A DNA stretch of 64,000 nt, from assembly GCA_008729055.1 (NCBI GenBank), contig SDUX01000010.1, forward strand, positions 2,619,090 to 2,683,089, in the 5' to 3' direction. This stretch comes from Pyropia haitanensis (taxonomy: Eukaryota; Rhodophyta; Bangiophyceae; Bangiales; Bangiaceae). The number at the start of each line of letters is the position of its first letter. The stretch's first letter is position 1. The notes under the pieces are model-generated. The model was not told the DNA's origin. It worked only from the letters and a program-made list of their open reading frames with translations, and made no database searches. Below, one piece after another: positions 31,401 to 41,061 of this stretch. The position numbers and the translations under genes were made by a program.

Positions 31401-32263
31401 TCGTCACAGTCGGCCAGCTGCGCGCGGAGGGCCGAGATGATCTTGGACTTTTTGGGCATCAGCACGTACAGCGGGCGGAAGCCATTCTCCACGTCCACGC
31501 CCAGGCGGGCCCACGGCTCGGCCTTGACCGCCGCGGGGATCTGCTTGGCAGACGACGGCAGGTCCCGCACGTGGCCAACGCACGACTCGACAACGTAGTG
31601 CGGCGTCGCGTCGGTGCCACCCGCACGCCCACCACCACCCCCCGCAGCGGCGCCCAAAATGCGCTGAATGGTGCGCGCCTTGGCGGGGGACTCGACAATG
31701 ACAAGCGCCCGGCGGGGGGCGGCCGTCGTCGCCGCCGCCCGCGCCGCCGCCGCAGCCGCCGCCGCTGCGGGCTTGGCCTTTTTCCGCGGCGCCGCCGACG
31801 AGGCAGCCGCCCCTTTAGCGGCCTTGGTGGTTAGCTTTTTGGCCGCGGCCACCTTTCTGGCGCCCCCCCCCGGCGTTTTCTTCGTGCCCGCCGCGGCCGC
31901 CCCGCGTGCACCTGCCGAATTGGCCCGCGCCGCCATGACAAGGCCGCCCACGCCGCCGCCAGTGGCGACGCCACCGCCGCCGCCGCCGCCCCCAGTGGCG
32001 AGGCCACCGCCGCCGCCGCCGCCGCCGCCGCCAAGATGCCGCCGCCCTCCGCCGCCACCGCCGACCCTCCCCCTCCCACGGCCGACCCCCCCCCCGGCCA
32101 GGCCATGGCCAGGCGCGGCGAGCAGGCCGCCGCCCGCACAGAGGCCCCGGCCGGTCCGCGCGGGCGGCGCAACCAGCACGGGCACCGCCGGGGAGACGCG
32201 AAAGAGGGCGCCGGGGGCGGCCCGCCGGACCGCCGCCGCGGCGGCGGACGCAACAAAGGCCAT
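28484..32263 (-). CDS. topA: Bacterial-type DNA topoisomerase I (type IA), organelle-targeted
   Basis: Relaxes negatively supercoiled DNA through a transient 5'-phosphotyrosine link. Single exon of 1259 residues from the ATG at 32263. The first 100 or so residues are Ala/Pro/Arg/Gly-rich (MAFVASAAAAAVRRAAPGAL), consistent with an organelle presequence, followed by an Ala/Lys-rich region with polyglycine. The Toprim domain starts near residue 184 (ALVIVESPAKARTIQ) and holds the metal site LATDEDREGEAIAWHL. The catalytic Tyr is in GLITYMRTDNPTLSE near residue 577. C-terminal GRxGPY-type repeats, VGPYGPYIELP, GRYGPYVQLG and GRFGPYIVHEGVF, lie at about 965, 1040 and 1155, as in cyanobacterial and plant plastid or mitochondrial enzymes. 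An upstream in-frame ATG at 32533 exists, but the sequence between is pyrimidine-rich and reads like a 5' leader. Confidence 0.94.
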   Translation of the reverse strand: MAFVASAAAAAVRRAAPGALFRVSPAVPVLVAPPARTGRGLCAGGGLLAAPGHGLAGGGVGRGRGRVGGGGGGRRHLGGGGGGGGGGLATGGGGGGGGVATGGGVGGLVMAARANSAGARGAAAAGTKKTPGGGARKVAAAKKLTTKAAKGAAASSAAPRKKAKPAAAAAAAAARAAATTAAPRRALVIVESPAKARTIQRILGAAAGGGGGRAGGTDATPHYVVESCVGHVRDLPSSAKQIPAAVKAEPWARLGVDVENGFRPLYVLMPKKSKIISALRAQLADCDELVLATDEDREGEAIAWHLVQLLRPDKAGVPVQRAVFHEITPAAVTAAFASMRSIDEHLVNAQETRRVLDRLAGYTMSPLLWQKISRGLSAGRVQSVAMSRIVAREHRRLAFVRADYAGARASVSAGGGTFDVVLVGLAGRRLATGKDFDPDTGKLWAASADPGGSADADGEPRLDDGEAVDVDAEDASGGDADDDAVADAARGGKKATAASSAKPVLQLTKTDARAVVKELAAADGWVVDDVARKRARRRPPVPFITSTLQQEASRRLGFPAAKTMRVAQGLYERGLITYMRTDNPTLSEQAVAATRTAITERYGDDALGAGRAGAKPKSAQEAHEAIRPAGEVFAFPADAGLEGDDARLYALVFRRTLASQMADAAVDTTTITVRSPPLPPALQKQLQSASKGGSADAATATAANSDACGVFRASGTIVVSPGFLSVYSDTFGAPAVDTEEDSEGSDAGLPSAAVSPSAMSARPGTSTAAAQELPDVVPGEPVAVTSLDIVEHTTTPPARYTDASLVKELEALGVGRPSTYASIVETLVLRGYVSRGTRETAGRLPPQALAPRLTAFVVDQLLRRYFPSFVDAAFTAEMERSLDAIAAGAADRQEYLSSYYLGAEGLAASVARMEKEIDTAWARRLVLPTAGSGAPAGRGTQAGAETKRQKGGDGGGLAAGAEVFVGPYGPYIELPRDVMDAAAGGVSDGSREVIKASLPAATLADDLSADRLEQIVARALDPVIGTDPASGLPVLVRTGRYGPYVQLGRDEDWVPEEKPKRKSTKKAAAAAAETDAAAAKAAPAADASGSSSPALSADGKRIGKPKRASLLSGMDVGDVTLPTALRILSLPRLLGTHPTLGGEVKAGMGRFGPYIVHEGVFVSLKPSATAPVTAGGSAGDTGGAADKEDAPSAAAAAADGPTPDATAADDGGPAAAGDPDQWRQVLTVGLDEAVALLDRPRSPRRAYAADKAKRVKASA

Positions 32264-33124
32264 TGCGGGGGGGACAGGGGGGAAGGGGAAGGGGAGGGGC
32301 AAGCGGAGGGGAGGAAGACAGAGGGCGGGAGGGACGAGGCAGTGGGAGGGAGCAGCAAAACGTAGCGGGTGGAAGGTGAAGGGGAAGGGGAGAAGGGGAG
32401 AAGAAGAGGGGAGGAAGAGGGTGCGGGGGGAGGGGAGCGGGGAGGGCGAAGGGAGGTGGGGAAGCGCAAAGGACCGCCGCGTCGCAGCCCGTGGGCGCAC
32501 CCGCCAAGCGCGGCGGCGCGCCACTACGGACAAACCGCCTCACGCCGCACGCGGGGGTGGGTGGCGGCGACCGCGGTCGCCCGCATACGCACGCGCGTGC
32601 GCGCGTCGGGGACGGGGCCGGCGGCGTCACTGGGCGGCGGGATGGGGCTGAGCGTCACGCCCGTGGGGTCAGCGGCGCGGCAGCGCAGGCCATTTGCATC
32701 GAGATGAACCCACAGCGAGCCGCAGCTCGACAGAGGGCAACAGACTGTACTGCCGACACAATGGGAAACGTGGCATACTGAATGAACAGGCGCGTAGCCG
32801 ACTTGCTTGAAATTGTCACTGATAATTCTATTTCGGTGTGTGAATAATTTCCCTCTGAAATCCATGAATTAGGAAGAATAGACAGACTTGAGAGGTCTCC
32901 ACGTGGCGCACACAAAGACTGGGACCACGGCGAGGCCCACCGTCGGAGTCGCGTCGTCTCTGTCACAGGGAGGCTCGCATCCCCCCGCCGCTCTGTCGCC
33001 CGCCACCAACGCAAGGCCCGCCCACTTTCAAGCCGACCGATTCCCTTCCCCTCCCTGCTCTTCCTCTTGTCGCTTCTCTCCCACCCCCCACTGCACCCGT
33101 CCCCCGTGCCCGTGCCCGACGGCC
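32264..33124. promoter_or_regulatory. Divergent promoter interval, topoisomerase I / REXO4-like
   Basis: 861 bp between divergent starts. The topoisomerase side (32264-32460) is almost pure purine on the plus strand, meaning a pyrimidine leader on the gene strand. A lower-GC segment lies at 32750-32890. The REXO4 side ends in a C/T-rich stretch. Confidence 0.45.
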
Positions 33125-34266
33125 ATGCCGCCGGCCCCTGCGCCCGCCATGCTCGTGCCTGTGGCGGCGGCGGCGGCGCCGCCGCCGCCGCGGCGGCCAG
33201 CGTCGACCAAGCGCAAGCCCGCCGCCGACACCAACTGGGCCCGCCTCCGCGACGCCGCGGCCGTTGCCGACGTGGCGGCGGGCCGCAAACGGCCGCCGGG
33301 CGTGCGGCCCCGCCGGCGGCTCGTCGCGCCGCCGCCACCGCCGCCGCCGCCGCCGCCACGGGGGGGCGTGCGGGGGGTGGCCGCCGCGGGCGCACCGGCA
33401 AGGAGGGGGGGGGGGGGGAGGCGCCGGGAGGCGCCGCCAGCGGCGGCGCGGGCGCGGCTGGGCGCGGCCGCACCGCGGCGGGCGCTGCCGCGGTCGCGGC
33501 GGGGGGGGGGTCGGGCGCGGCCAAGCGCGGCCGCAAGACGGGGCCCGCGGCCGCGGCGGTGGGCGGGGCGGGCGCAGCCAAGCGCGGCCGCAAGACCGCG
33601 GCCGCGGCCGCGGCCGCTGCCTTTCCCCCCCCGGCAGCGGCGGCGTCCCCGGCGTCCCCCCCCCCCCCCACCCCGCCCTCCATGGTCACGGACCTGTCGT
33701 CGGTGCACACCACCTCCCACATCCTTGCCATGGACTGTGAGATGGTCGGCGTCGGCGCCGGCGGCAAGGCGTCGGCGCTTGCGCGGGTGTCCATCGTCGA
33801 CGCCCGCGGCGCGGTCGTCCTCGACACGCACGTAGTCGTCGCGGAGCCCGTCACCGACTACCGCACCTGGGTCAGCGGCATCCTCCCCCACCACGTCGCT
33901 CCGGGCTCCCCGACAGCCAACTCGTACGACGCGACGCAGCGGGCAGTGGCGGCGCTGCTTCGCGGGCGCGTCCTTGTCGGCCACGCGCTGCACAATGACC
34001 TCCGCGCGTTGATGCTCGACCACCCGCGCCGCATGACGCGCGACACGTCGCTGTGGTACAAGAAGCACGGCCACGGGGGGCGGAAGATGGTGGGGGGGCG
34101 GCGCACGCCGCCGGCGCTGCGGAAGCTCGCGGCGACGGTGCTGGGGGTGGAGGGCTTCCAGCGGGGGGAGCACGACTCGGTAAGCGACGCACGCGTCACG
34201 CTCGCGCTGTACAAGAAGAGCAGCAAGCGGTGGGAGACCGAGTTGCGGGAGCGGCGGCGGTGTTGA
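33125..34266 (+). CDS. REXO4: REXO4/Rex4-type 3'-5' exonuclease, split by a homopolymer frameshift
   Basis: DEDDh exonuclease of the REXO4 group, nucleolar and tied to ribosomal RNA processing in yeast. Exo I reads HILAMDCEMVGVG, Exo II LVGHALHNDLRALMLDHP, and Exo III HDSVSDARVTLALY, with VTDYRTWVSGI between. The catalytic half is in the frame that ends at 34266. The natural N-terminus, MPPAPAPAMLVP followed by a nuclear-localisation-like RRPASTKRKPAADTNWARLRD, begins at 33125 in another frame. The two frames meet between about 33340 and 33425, where long G and C runs lie (for example 33405-33418). One extra base in a run gives a continuous 380-residue protein with the repeat AAKRGRKT before the exonuclease domain. 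A pseudogene is unlikely because the catalytic half is intact. Confidence 0.85.
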
Positions 34267-34917
34267 GGGGGGTGGTGGCGGGAGAGTGATGGTGGGGGGG
34301 AGGAGTACCGCGGTCTTCTTATCTGGTTGTCTGTTGGAATGCTTGCGCGTCAGAAGATGGGCTAGGTGGATGCGAGGTGCGGCGATGCATGCCGAGGCGG
34401 GTGCGTTGGTTCCCGGGTACGATACAGCGGGGCGCGCTCAGCGTGTGCGGTTTCTGTGCCGACCCGCAGACAGTCCCCTCGCTGGTGTGTTCCCGCCTCC
34501 CCGCGGGCGGGCTACCACAGACCGCCAGGTGCGGGGGGTACCAAGGGAGCATAGCAACAAGCCGGCCGCAATGAACAGGGGTGTGGCCCACTGAAACCGG
34601 GCAATCGCGGCGCAGGGGGCCCACCCTGCAATGTTCAGGCAGGCTCGAGACGGTAGCACCGTGAGGCACGGGGGACCAAACACGATGTGGCCACAGAAAG
34701 CAACATGATCAAAGCGCGCACGGACCGGCACACCGCCACGAACACCACAAAACCACCGCCGACACTCCCAAGCAACAGCAACGCCCCCTACACACCCCCA
34801 CCGCCTCAATCGTCACGCGCCGCGACGAGCGTGGCGCTGTGCCCACAGCAGGTGCGCACCGCCCGCCGCAAACGCAACCCGTCCCGCCCACCCCCCCCCG
34901 CCCGCCACCCGCCCCCT
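34267..34917. other. Convergent 3' interval, REXO4-like / CNOT4-like
   Basis: 651 bp of moderate GC with no recognisable gene. Confidence 0.5.
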
Positions 34918-37900
34918 CTAGGAGGTCCCCTCTTCCGCACTCCACGACGGCATGAGCGCGCCGTACCGCCCCGCCGCAGAATCACTCCGCCCACAGGGCA
35001 TGCCCATCGACGCAACCGACGCAGATGTCGACGGGAAGCGCGCGTGAACACCCTCCTCCTCCTCGTCCGCGTCCTCGTCCAGCTCGCCGTCATCCGTCTG
35101 GGAGCCGCCGTCGCCAGCCGAATCCGCGTCGTCCGCGTCGCCATCATCTTCCGTCGCGGAGCTGCCCTCGTCGCCGTCAGCGCCGGCGCCGCGCCAGCCG
35201 CCGCCGTCGCCCTTGCTCGACCGCCCCACCCCAGACGCGGCCGTCACCAGCGACCGCCACACCGCGTGCGCCGCGTCCATGATGCCCGACGCGAGCAGCC
35301 GCGAGCGGGGCGGGAGCGGCGACGGCGGGCGCTGCACGGTCGCCGTCCCTGCCGGGGACGCCCGTGGCCCGAGTGTCGACGACCGCGTCAGCGGCGTTGC
35401 CTCAGGAGGCGACGCCAGTGACGCCGCACACGAAGGCGACGACGGCAGCCGCGGGCCAGACGCCGCCGGCAGCCCCGGAGACGACATGATCGAGGTTGAG
35501 CCCGACGACGGCGACGGCGGCGGCAGGGTGACGTTGCTCACGCTAGTGCACACCGGCGCCAGCGAGTTTTCGCCAGACGTGCCGCAAAAGCTGGCCTCCA
35601 ACGAGCGTTCCGAAACCAGGAACGCATCCGACGGTGGCACGCAGCGCGGAGATCCAAAGCCGGGAGGTGCCGACGGCGTCGACGGCTTTGTAGAAGCGAC
35701 GCAGTCACCGCCCCCACCGCCCACAGCGGCATGCGTGCCGGCATCCGACGCGAGGCCCCCCGCCGCCAGCGGCGGCGTGGCGTCTGCAACCAACAACGCG
35801 GTCCCAGTGGGCAGCTCAGAAGCGGACGCTGCCACAGCAGTCCCTAGCAGCGTCAAGAGCGTCGGCGTCGGCGGCGGCGAATCAACGCTGTCGCCAGGCG
35901 GAGGGCTACCCCGCGTCGGCGACACCGTCATGTTGGACGGGATCGACTCGAGGGCGCCGGGGCCCAGCGGCACAGCAGGCGACGGCGGCGTGCCTTGGTG
36001 ATCACCCGACGACTGCGACAACGACGGCCCAAGGCCCAAGGACGACAAGTGAGAGGCCCCCACAGGCACAGGAAGAGCCCCTACAGACTTGGTAGTCAAA
36101 GGTGCCGCTGCCGGCAGTGACCCCTCCCGGCCAGAGCCCGACGAGGGCCCCCGCCTACGCCCACCGGTGCCGCCTCTGCCCCCCCCGACAGCCACGCTGG
36201 CAGCCGCCGGAGGTGACGACGGCGGCAACCCGCCCGCAGCCGGCGACACAGCACCCAACACTGGCAGCGTGCGAGCGGGCCGGCCGACCGACCCGCTCGT
36301 CGAGCCCGGAGCCCCCAAAAAATCTCGCACCGTGCGCTTGTCGCCACTGCCGCCGCCGTCGACGCGACCACCGCCGCCACCGCCGACCGCTAATGACATT
36401 GGCGGCGCCGTCGGCGCCGGCGCGGGCGCGGGCGCAGGCGTCGGCGTCAGCGCTTCCTGTGCCCCTCCCCCCCCCACCGCCCCTTCACGACGGCGGGCAA
36501 ACCCAAAACGCGAACACGACCGCGGGGACGTGCGGGGGGACGGGTGGATGGGGGATCCAGTCAGACTGGGCGGGGATGTCAGCCCCGGACTAGGCCCACC
36601 TTCCGCCGCCGCTACCCGATCCGCCGCCGGACGCCGCGAGGCGCCGAACCGCGCGTCAGATGGGGTGGCGGTGGCGGTGGCGGCAGGTTGGCGGGCGGCG
36701 ACGCAGCCAGGGCCGCCAGGCGCTGCAGCTCCGCTCGGGCGGCCGGCATCGCCGATGAGCTTCGACTGCCCGAGGCTGCGGACGTTACCGGCGCCCCCGC
36801 TGGTGGACGGTGCGCCCCACTCGTGGGTGGCAGGTCGAGTAGAAGCAGCGGCGGTCGGGAGCGGCCCGAATCCGGGCGGCGCAAAGCCTGGGGGGGGGGG
36901 GGATGGGGGCGAAAGCTACCACCTACCGCCTTCACCGCTGGCGCAGGCCGCGCCACCGCCGCTGGAACGCAAGCCCAGGCACTGGGCGGCGATGCTACGT
37001 CCCGGGCACCAGCCCCCAACGTTGCAGACCTCAACAGCGTCGGGCCAGTCGCCGAGGAGGACGACGAGGCCGCCGCGGTCGCGGACGATCGTGAAGGAGA
37101 CGTCTGGGCCAGCACAGGTGGCGAAGACCAGACGGTGGTAGCCGGCGGCGACGACCAGACTGTCGGCTGGGACGTCCAAGCCGTCTGTCCACCCGCCGAC
37201 GACCACGCGCTGCTCGGAGACAGCGTCATCGACGGCGCCACCCCACTGGCCGACGACAGCGACGACGCCTTGCCCGACAACGCCACCGGCGTCTTCCGCG
37301 CTGACCCAGGCGTGCTCGCGGCCTTCGATGCCGCCCGCGCCGCGGCTGCTGCGGCTGCCGGTGACGAGGCGTCAATGGCATCGGCGGCGGCGCCCCAGCC
37401 ACCAGCCGCTTCACGCGACGGCGGCGGGAAACGCCGCCGGCCAGAGGCTGACGCAGCCAGCGACAGCCGAGCAGGCGACAGTGAGACAACAGGTAGGGGA
37501 GCCGGAGCAGCTGCAGCTGGCAGTGCCGCCGACGAGGGCGCCGTCGCTGTCGCCGACGTCGCCGTCGCCGACGCCGCCACGGCCGCCGCCGATGCTGCCG
37601 GTTGCGGCGGCGATAGCCGGCGGGGACGTCCAGGAAGCGACACAGGGAGCACCGACACTGGTACAGCAGGTGCAAGCCGGCTAGTCGCGGGAAGGGCGGT
37701 AGGCGGCAGTGGCCCAGACGACTGAGAAGACGATCCGGTGGAAGAGCTAAACAGGAAAGATGGCGGGGGTGGTGGCAGCCGGCGGGCGCTCGCCTCCTCG
37801 CGGGTGAAGACATCCTCAGGGCGGATGGCCACCTGATGTAAGTGCAGGCAGCCCTCCCGGCCACATTGCCGCTTCCCTGCGCACAAAACAAAGCCAACAG

Positions 37901-39706
37901 ACAGACCAGACACACAACCAGGGCACACAACACACAAGACAACGTCAACAATGACGCTCGGAACGTCAAGCGGCCAAATCGTTAGCGATCCAAACCCGCC
38001 GCACAGATGCCCTGAGCCGAGACATGACTGACAGAGGCTCACGAACAGCCAAGCGCGACACACACACCAACACACGCGCAAACGCCATGTGGAAGCAAGC
38101 CGCACACGCACACACACACTCGTACAAAACATGCGCACACGAACAGCGACACACAATGCCGCACCAGCAAACGTACCGTGTGCCAAAAACTCATCACAGT
38201 ACCGCGTCGTTGCAAGCCCCGCCTTGACATCCCGTCCGTCCACCCCCCCCGCCGTCATCCCCCGCACCGCGGCGGCGGCGTCAGCCTCACGGGCGTACAC
38301 CACGTACAGCCCCCCCCCGCCCGCGGCAGACCCGCCACGGGGCATGACGAGCACCCGCGCCACCCGGCCATAGCGGCCAAACGCGCGGCGGCGACGGCGG
38401 GCAACCGCATCACCAACGGGCGCCAGGCCCGCCACGTGCACAATGGTGCGCGCGAGGATGCGCGCGCCAGGCGTCGGCGCGGGCACCGCCGGGGCGAGCG
38501 GCTTGGGCGCCGCCGCCGCCGCCGACGACGACGGCAACAAAGTCGACGACGCGGCCGCCGCCGCGACCGGGGTTGGCGCAGGCGCCGCCGCCGGCTTTTT
38601 GGCAACCTTCGCGGCCGCAGTCGCTGCGGGCGGCGGCGGGACGGCCGCGGGGGTCGGCGGCGCCGGCGGCCGCGCCGGCAGCAGCGGCGGCAGTGCCGAC
38701 GCCGCCGCTACAACCACCGGCGCCGGCCGCCGCGGCGGAGAGCGACGCGTCGGCGATGGGGGCGGCAGCGTTACCGCGGGCGGGGGAACCTCGGCGGGCG
38801 TCGGCAACAGCGGCGGCGGCGGCGGTGGCGGCGGCGGCGGCGCGCGCGCCGCCGCTTTACGCCGCGCCTTCTTGCGCTTCAGGTCCGCCGCGGCGATCGT
38901 CGGGTCCACGGGGAAGATGGTGGTCGACTCGGCTGTGTAGGGCGCGCGGCAGGCGGGGCAGCAGGGCCGCGCCTGCTGCTTGAGGCGGTGGTAGCACAGC
39001 AAGCACATCTGGAGAGAAGAACAAAGAGAAGAGAGGGGGGGGGCACAGCCGACGCGCGGCGCGCATCGGATGGGGGCAGCCAGCAGGTCACGTGTGAGAG
39101 GAGAAGTCGTGAGCATTAGGCCATCAAGACATACAAAAAGGGCAAATAAACGCCCAGAGCCGGCACCTTCCGCCCCCCCCGCATGGATCTTCGGCCAGGC
39201 AACACCCCGCGCTCACAACGTACCTGATAGCCACAATGGCACGGCACCATGGACGTGTCGGTGAGGTCGAGTTCCTCCAGGCATAGCGGGCACAGCGCCA
39301 CCTCCTCCTCCTCCTCAGTCGGCAGCGCCGGCGCCACAGGGGCAACACTCACCGCCGCCCGCGCGGCAACAACCGCACCAGAACCTGCACCCGCCCCCGC
39401 GCCGCCACCAGCCGGCCTAGCTACGGCCGCCGCCGGGGGCAGCGGCGGTGCCACGCCCGCCGTGGCGCCCGTCGCGTCGGCGGCCACGCCACCGCTGCCA
39501 CGCCCGCCAGCAGCGCGCCCCCGACCCGCGGCGCCCGATCCACCCGCCGCCGCTGCCGTCGCCGCCACCGCGGTTACTGCCGTCGCCGCCGCGGCACCAG
39601 TCGCGCCGCCGGCCGTAGTGCGGCCACCGCCACTTACCGCCGCGGCCCAGTCGCCAACGGTAGCGCCCGGCACGGCCGCCCCGCCCATCCCACCGGCGCC
39701 CGCCAT
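34918..39706 (-). CDS. CNOT4: CNOT4/NOT4-type RING-RRM E3 ubiquitin ligase, split by a homopolymer frameshift
   Basis: Ubiquitin ligase of the CCR4-NOT complex. Exons 39224-39706, 38177-39008 and 34918-37876. The RING finger is assembled across intron 1: LCPLCLEELDLTDTSMVPCHCGYQ joins MCLLCYHRLKQ, then CCPACRAPY. The RRM is at about residues 290-390 (RTIVHVAGLAP, RVARVLVMP, VDGRDVKAGLATTRYCDEFL). Intron 2 interrupts the CCCH finger, whose exons join as FLAHGKRQCGREGCLHLH. In exon 3 the frame runs to a false stop at 36612. One extra C in the 13-base run at 36890-36902 moves it into a frame open to 34918. That frame reads PPGFAPPGFGPLP and later APPGFGSP, the PPGF motif known in NOT4 C-termini, then a Ser/Pro-rich tail ending in an acidic block. 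With the correction all exon lengths sum to 1425 codons. The start is uncertain, as the frame stays open upstream. Confidence 0.88.
37877..38176 (-). other. CNOT4-like intron 2 (300 nt, open reading frame)
   Basis: Donor GTACGT, acceptor TGCGCAG, phase 1. It is exactly 300 nt and has no stop in the gene frame, so retention would insert 100 residues rich in Cys, Val and Arg. It contains a CA-rich stretch on the plus strand (38040-38160). The splice is supported because it rebuilds the CCCH zinc finger. Confidence 0.9.
39009..39223 (-). other. CNOT4-like intron 1
   Basis: 215 nt, donor GTACGT after the GYQ codons, acceptor CTCCAG before MCLLC. Phase 0, within the RING finger. Confidence 0.93.
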
Positions 39707-41029
39707 CCGCGGCGGCGACCGCTGCGTTACCGCCGCGGCGCCACCCGTCCCCGACCGGCCGCCCGCCCCCCCGCCATCAGCAACGGTCGCCGCCGCAGTG
39801 CGGTTGCCGCCGCCCCCCCCAGCGCCGCCGGTCGCTCCGGGATGGCTCCCTGCCCCCCCCCCGCTCCCTCCACCGCCGCCGCTCCCTCCACCGCTCCCGC
39901 CTCCGCCCCCGCCTCCGCCACCGCCACCGCCGCCACCGCCACCGCCGCCCCGCGTCCGCCGGTGCCGCCGCGGGCGGGGCGGCCCGCTAGACGGCGCCAG
40001 GGCGCCCCCCCCACCCAAACGCCTGCCAGCCGTCGGTGCCGGCAGCGTCAACGTCGAAAACGGCGGGGGCAGCCGCCCCCCCCGCACACGCCCTCCTTCC
40101 CCACCCCCCCTCCGCCCCCACTCGCACCACCCCCCCCGCGGCCAGGCACGCGCGCGGCGGCCGCTCCCCCCCCGCCCTTGCCAGACACGGCGGCCACTGC
40201 TGCGACAGCGTCTGCGCCGCCGCCAACCCCCCCCGCCGCCGCCGCCGCCGCGACCGACGCCCACCCGGCCGCGAGAATCGTGAGCGCGACGGTCAGCGTC
40301 AGGGCCACCGCTACCGACGCGGCCGCTGCCGCCGCCGCGGCCGCCGCCACCCCCGCTGCCACGCTCACCGTCGCGACCGCGCCCACCGTCGTCGGCTGCC
40401 GCCGATAATACCAGTCGCGGTCGGCAATGAGCGGGGTGAGGGGGGCGGCGGTGGTCAGGAACCGGCGCGGGAGCGGAAGGGGGTGCGGAGGGGGGTGCGG
40501 CTGCGGATGCGCGGCGGCCCGGGGGTCCACACCCCGCCGGGCGGCGGCGGCGGCCGACCCGCCCGGCGCGCGGGCGGGTCCGTCCACGGCGGCGGTGGGG
40601 GGGGGGGGGGGGCGATCTCCCACGCCGCGCCCGCGCACGCAGCGCAGACGCGGCCGCGGATGGTGGGGGGTGGGGGGGGGGGGGGGGGGGGGCGGGGGGG
40701 TGGCAGCGGCAAAGGCGGCAAAGGCGATAGCCGCGGCGGTGGCGACGGCGCGCGGGAGGCAACCACCCAAAAAACGACTACTGCTAGACGGGCGGCCCAC
40801 GTCCCGACACGCTACAAATAAATGGAGGCTGGCGGCGGCCGCCACCGCCGGCGGTGATACACCAGGCTGGCGAGGTCGGCAAGGACGCGGCGTGCACGCG
40901 TACCACCTGGCCGGCCGCGGACGACGGGCGCCTACTCCCAACGACAGCGGCGGTAACGTCAACGGCAGCAGCAGCCGCGGTGCGCGGGGCGCGCGCGGCG
41001 CGCGACGGCGTTGGCGGCGGCGGCGGCGT

Positions 41030-41061
<32 letters not shown>

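Noticed and set aside
34918..36477. A separate 519-residue minus-strand gene
   Set aside because: It begins at GTG, not ATG, and is continuous in frame with the corrected CNOT4-like exon 3.
39224..40762. A single 548-residue protein with a long Pro/Gly N-terminus
   Set aside because: Only the RING part at 39250-39340 is protein-like; it belongs to CNOT4 exon 1, and the rest is low-complexity sequence with long G runs.
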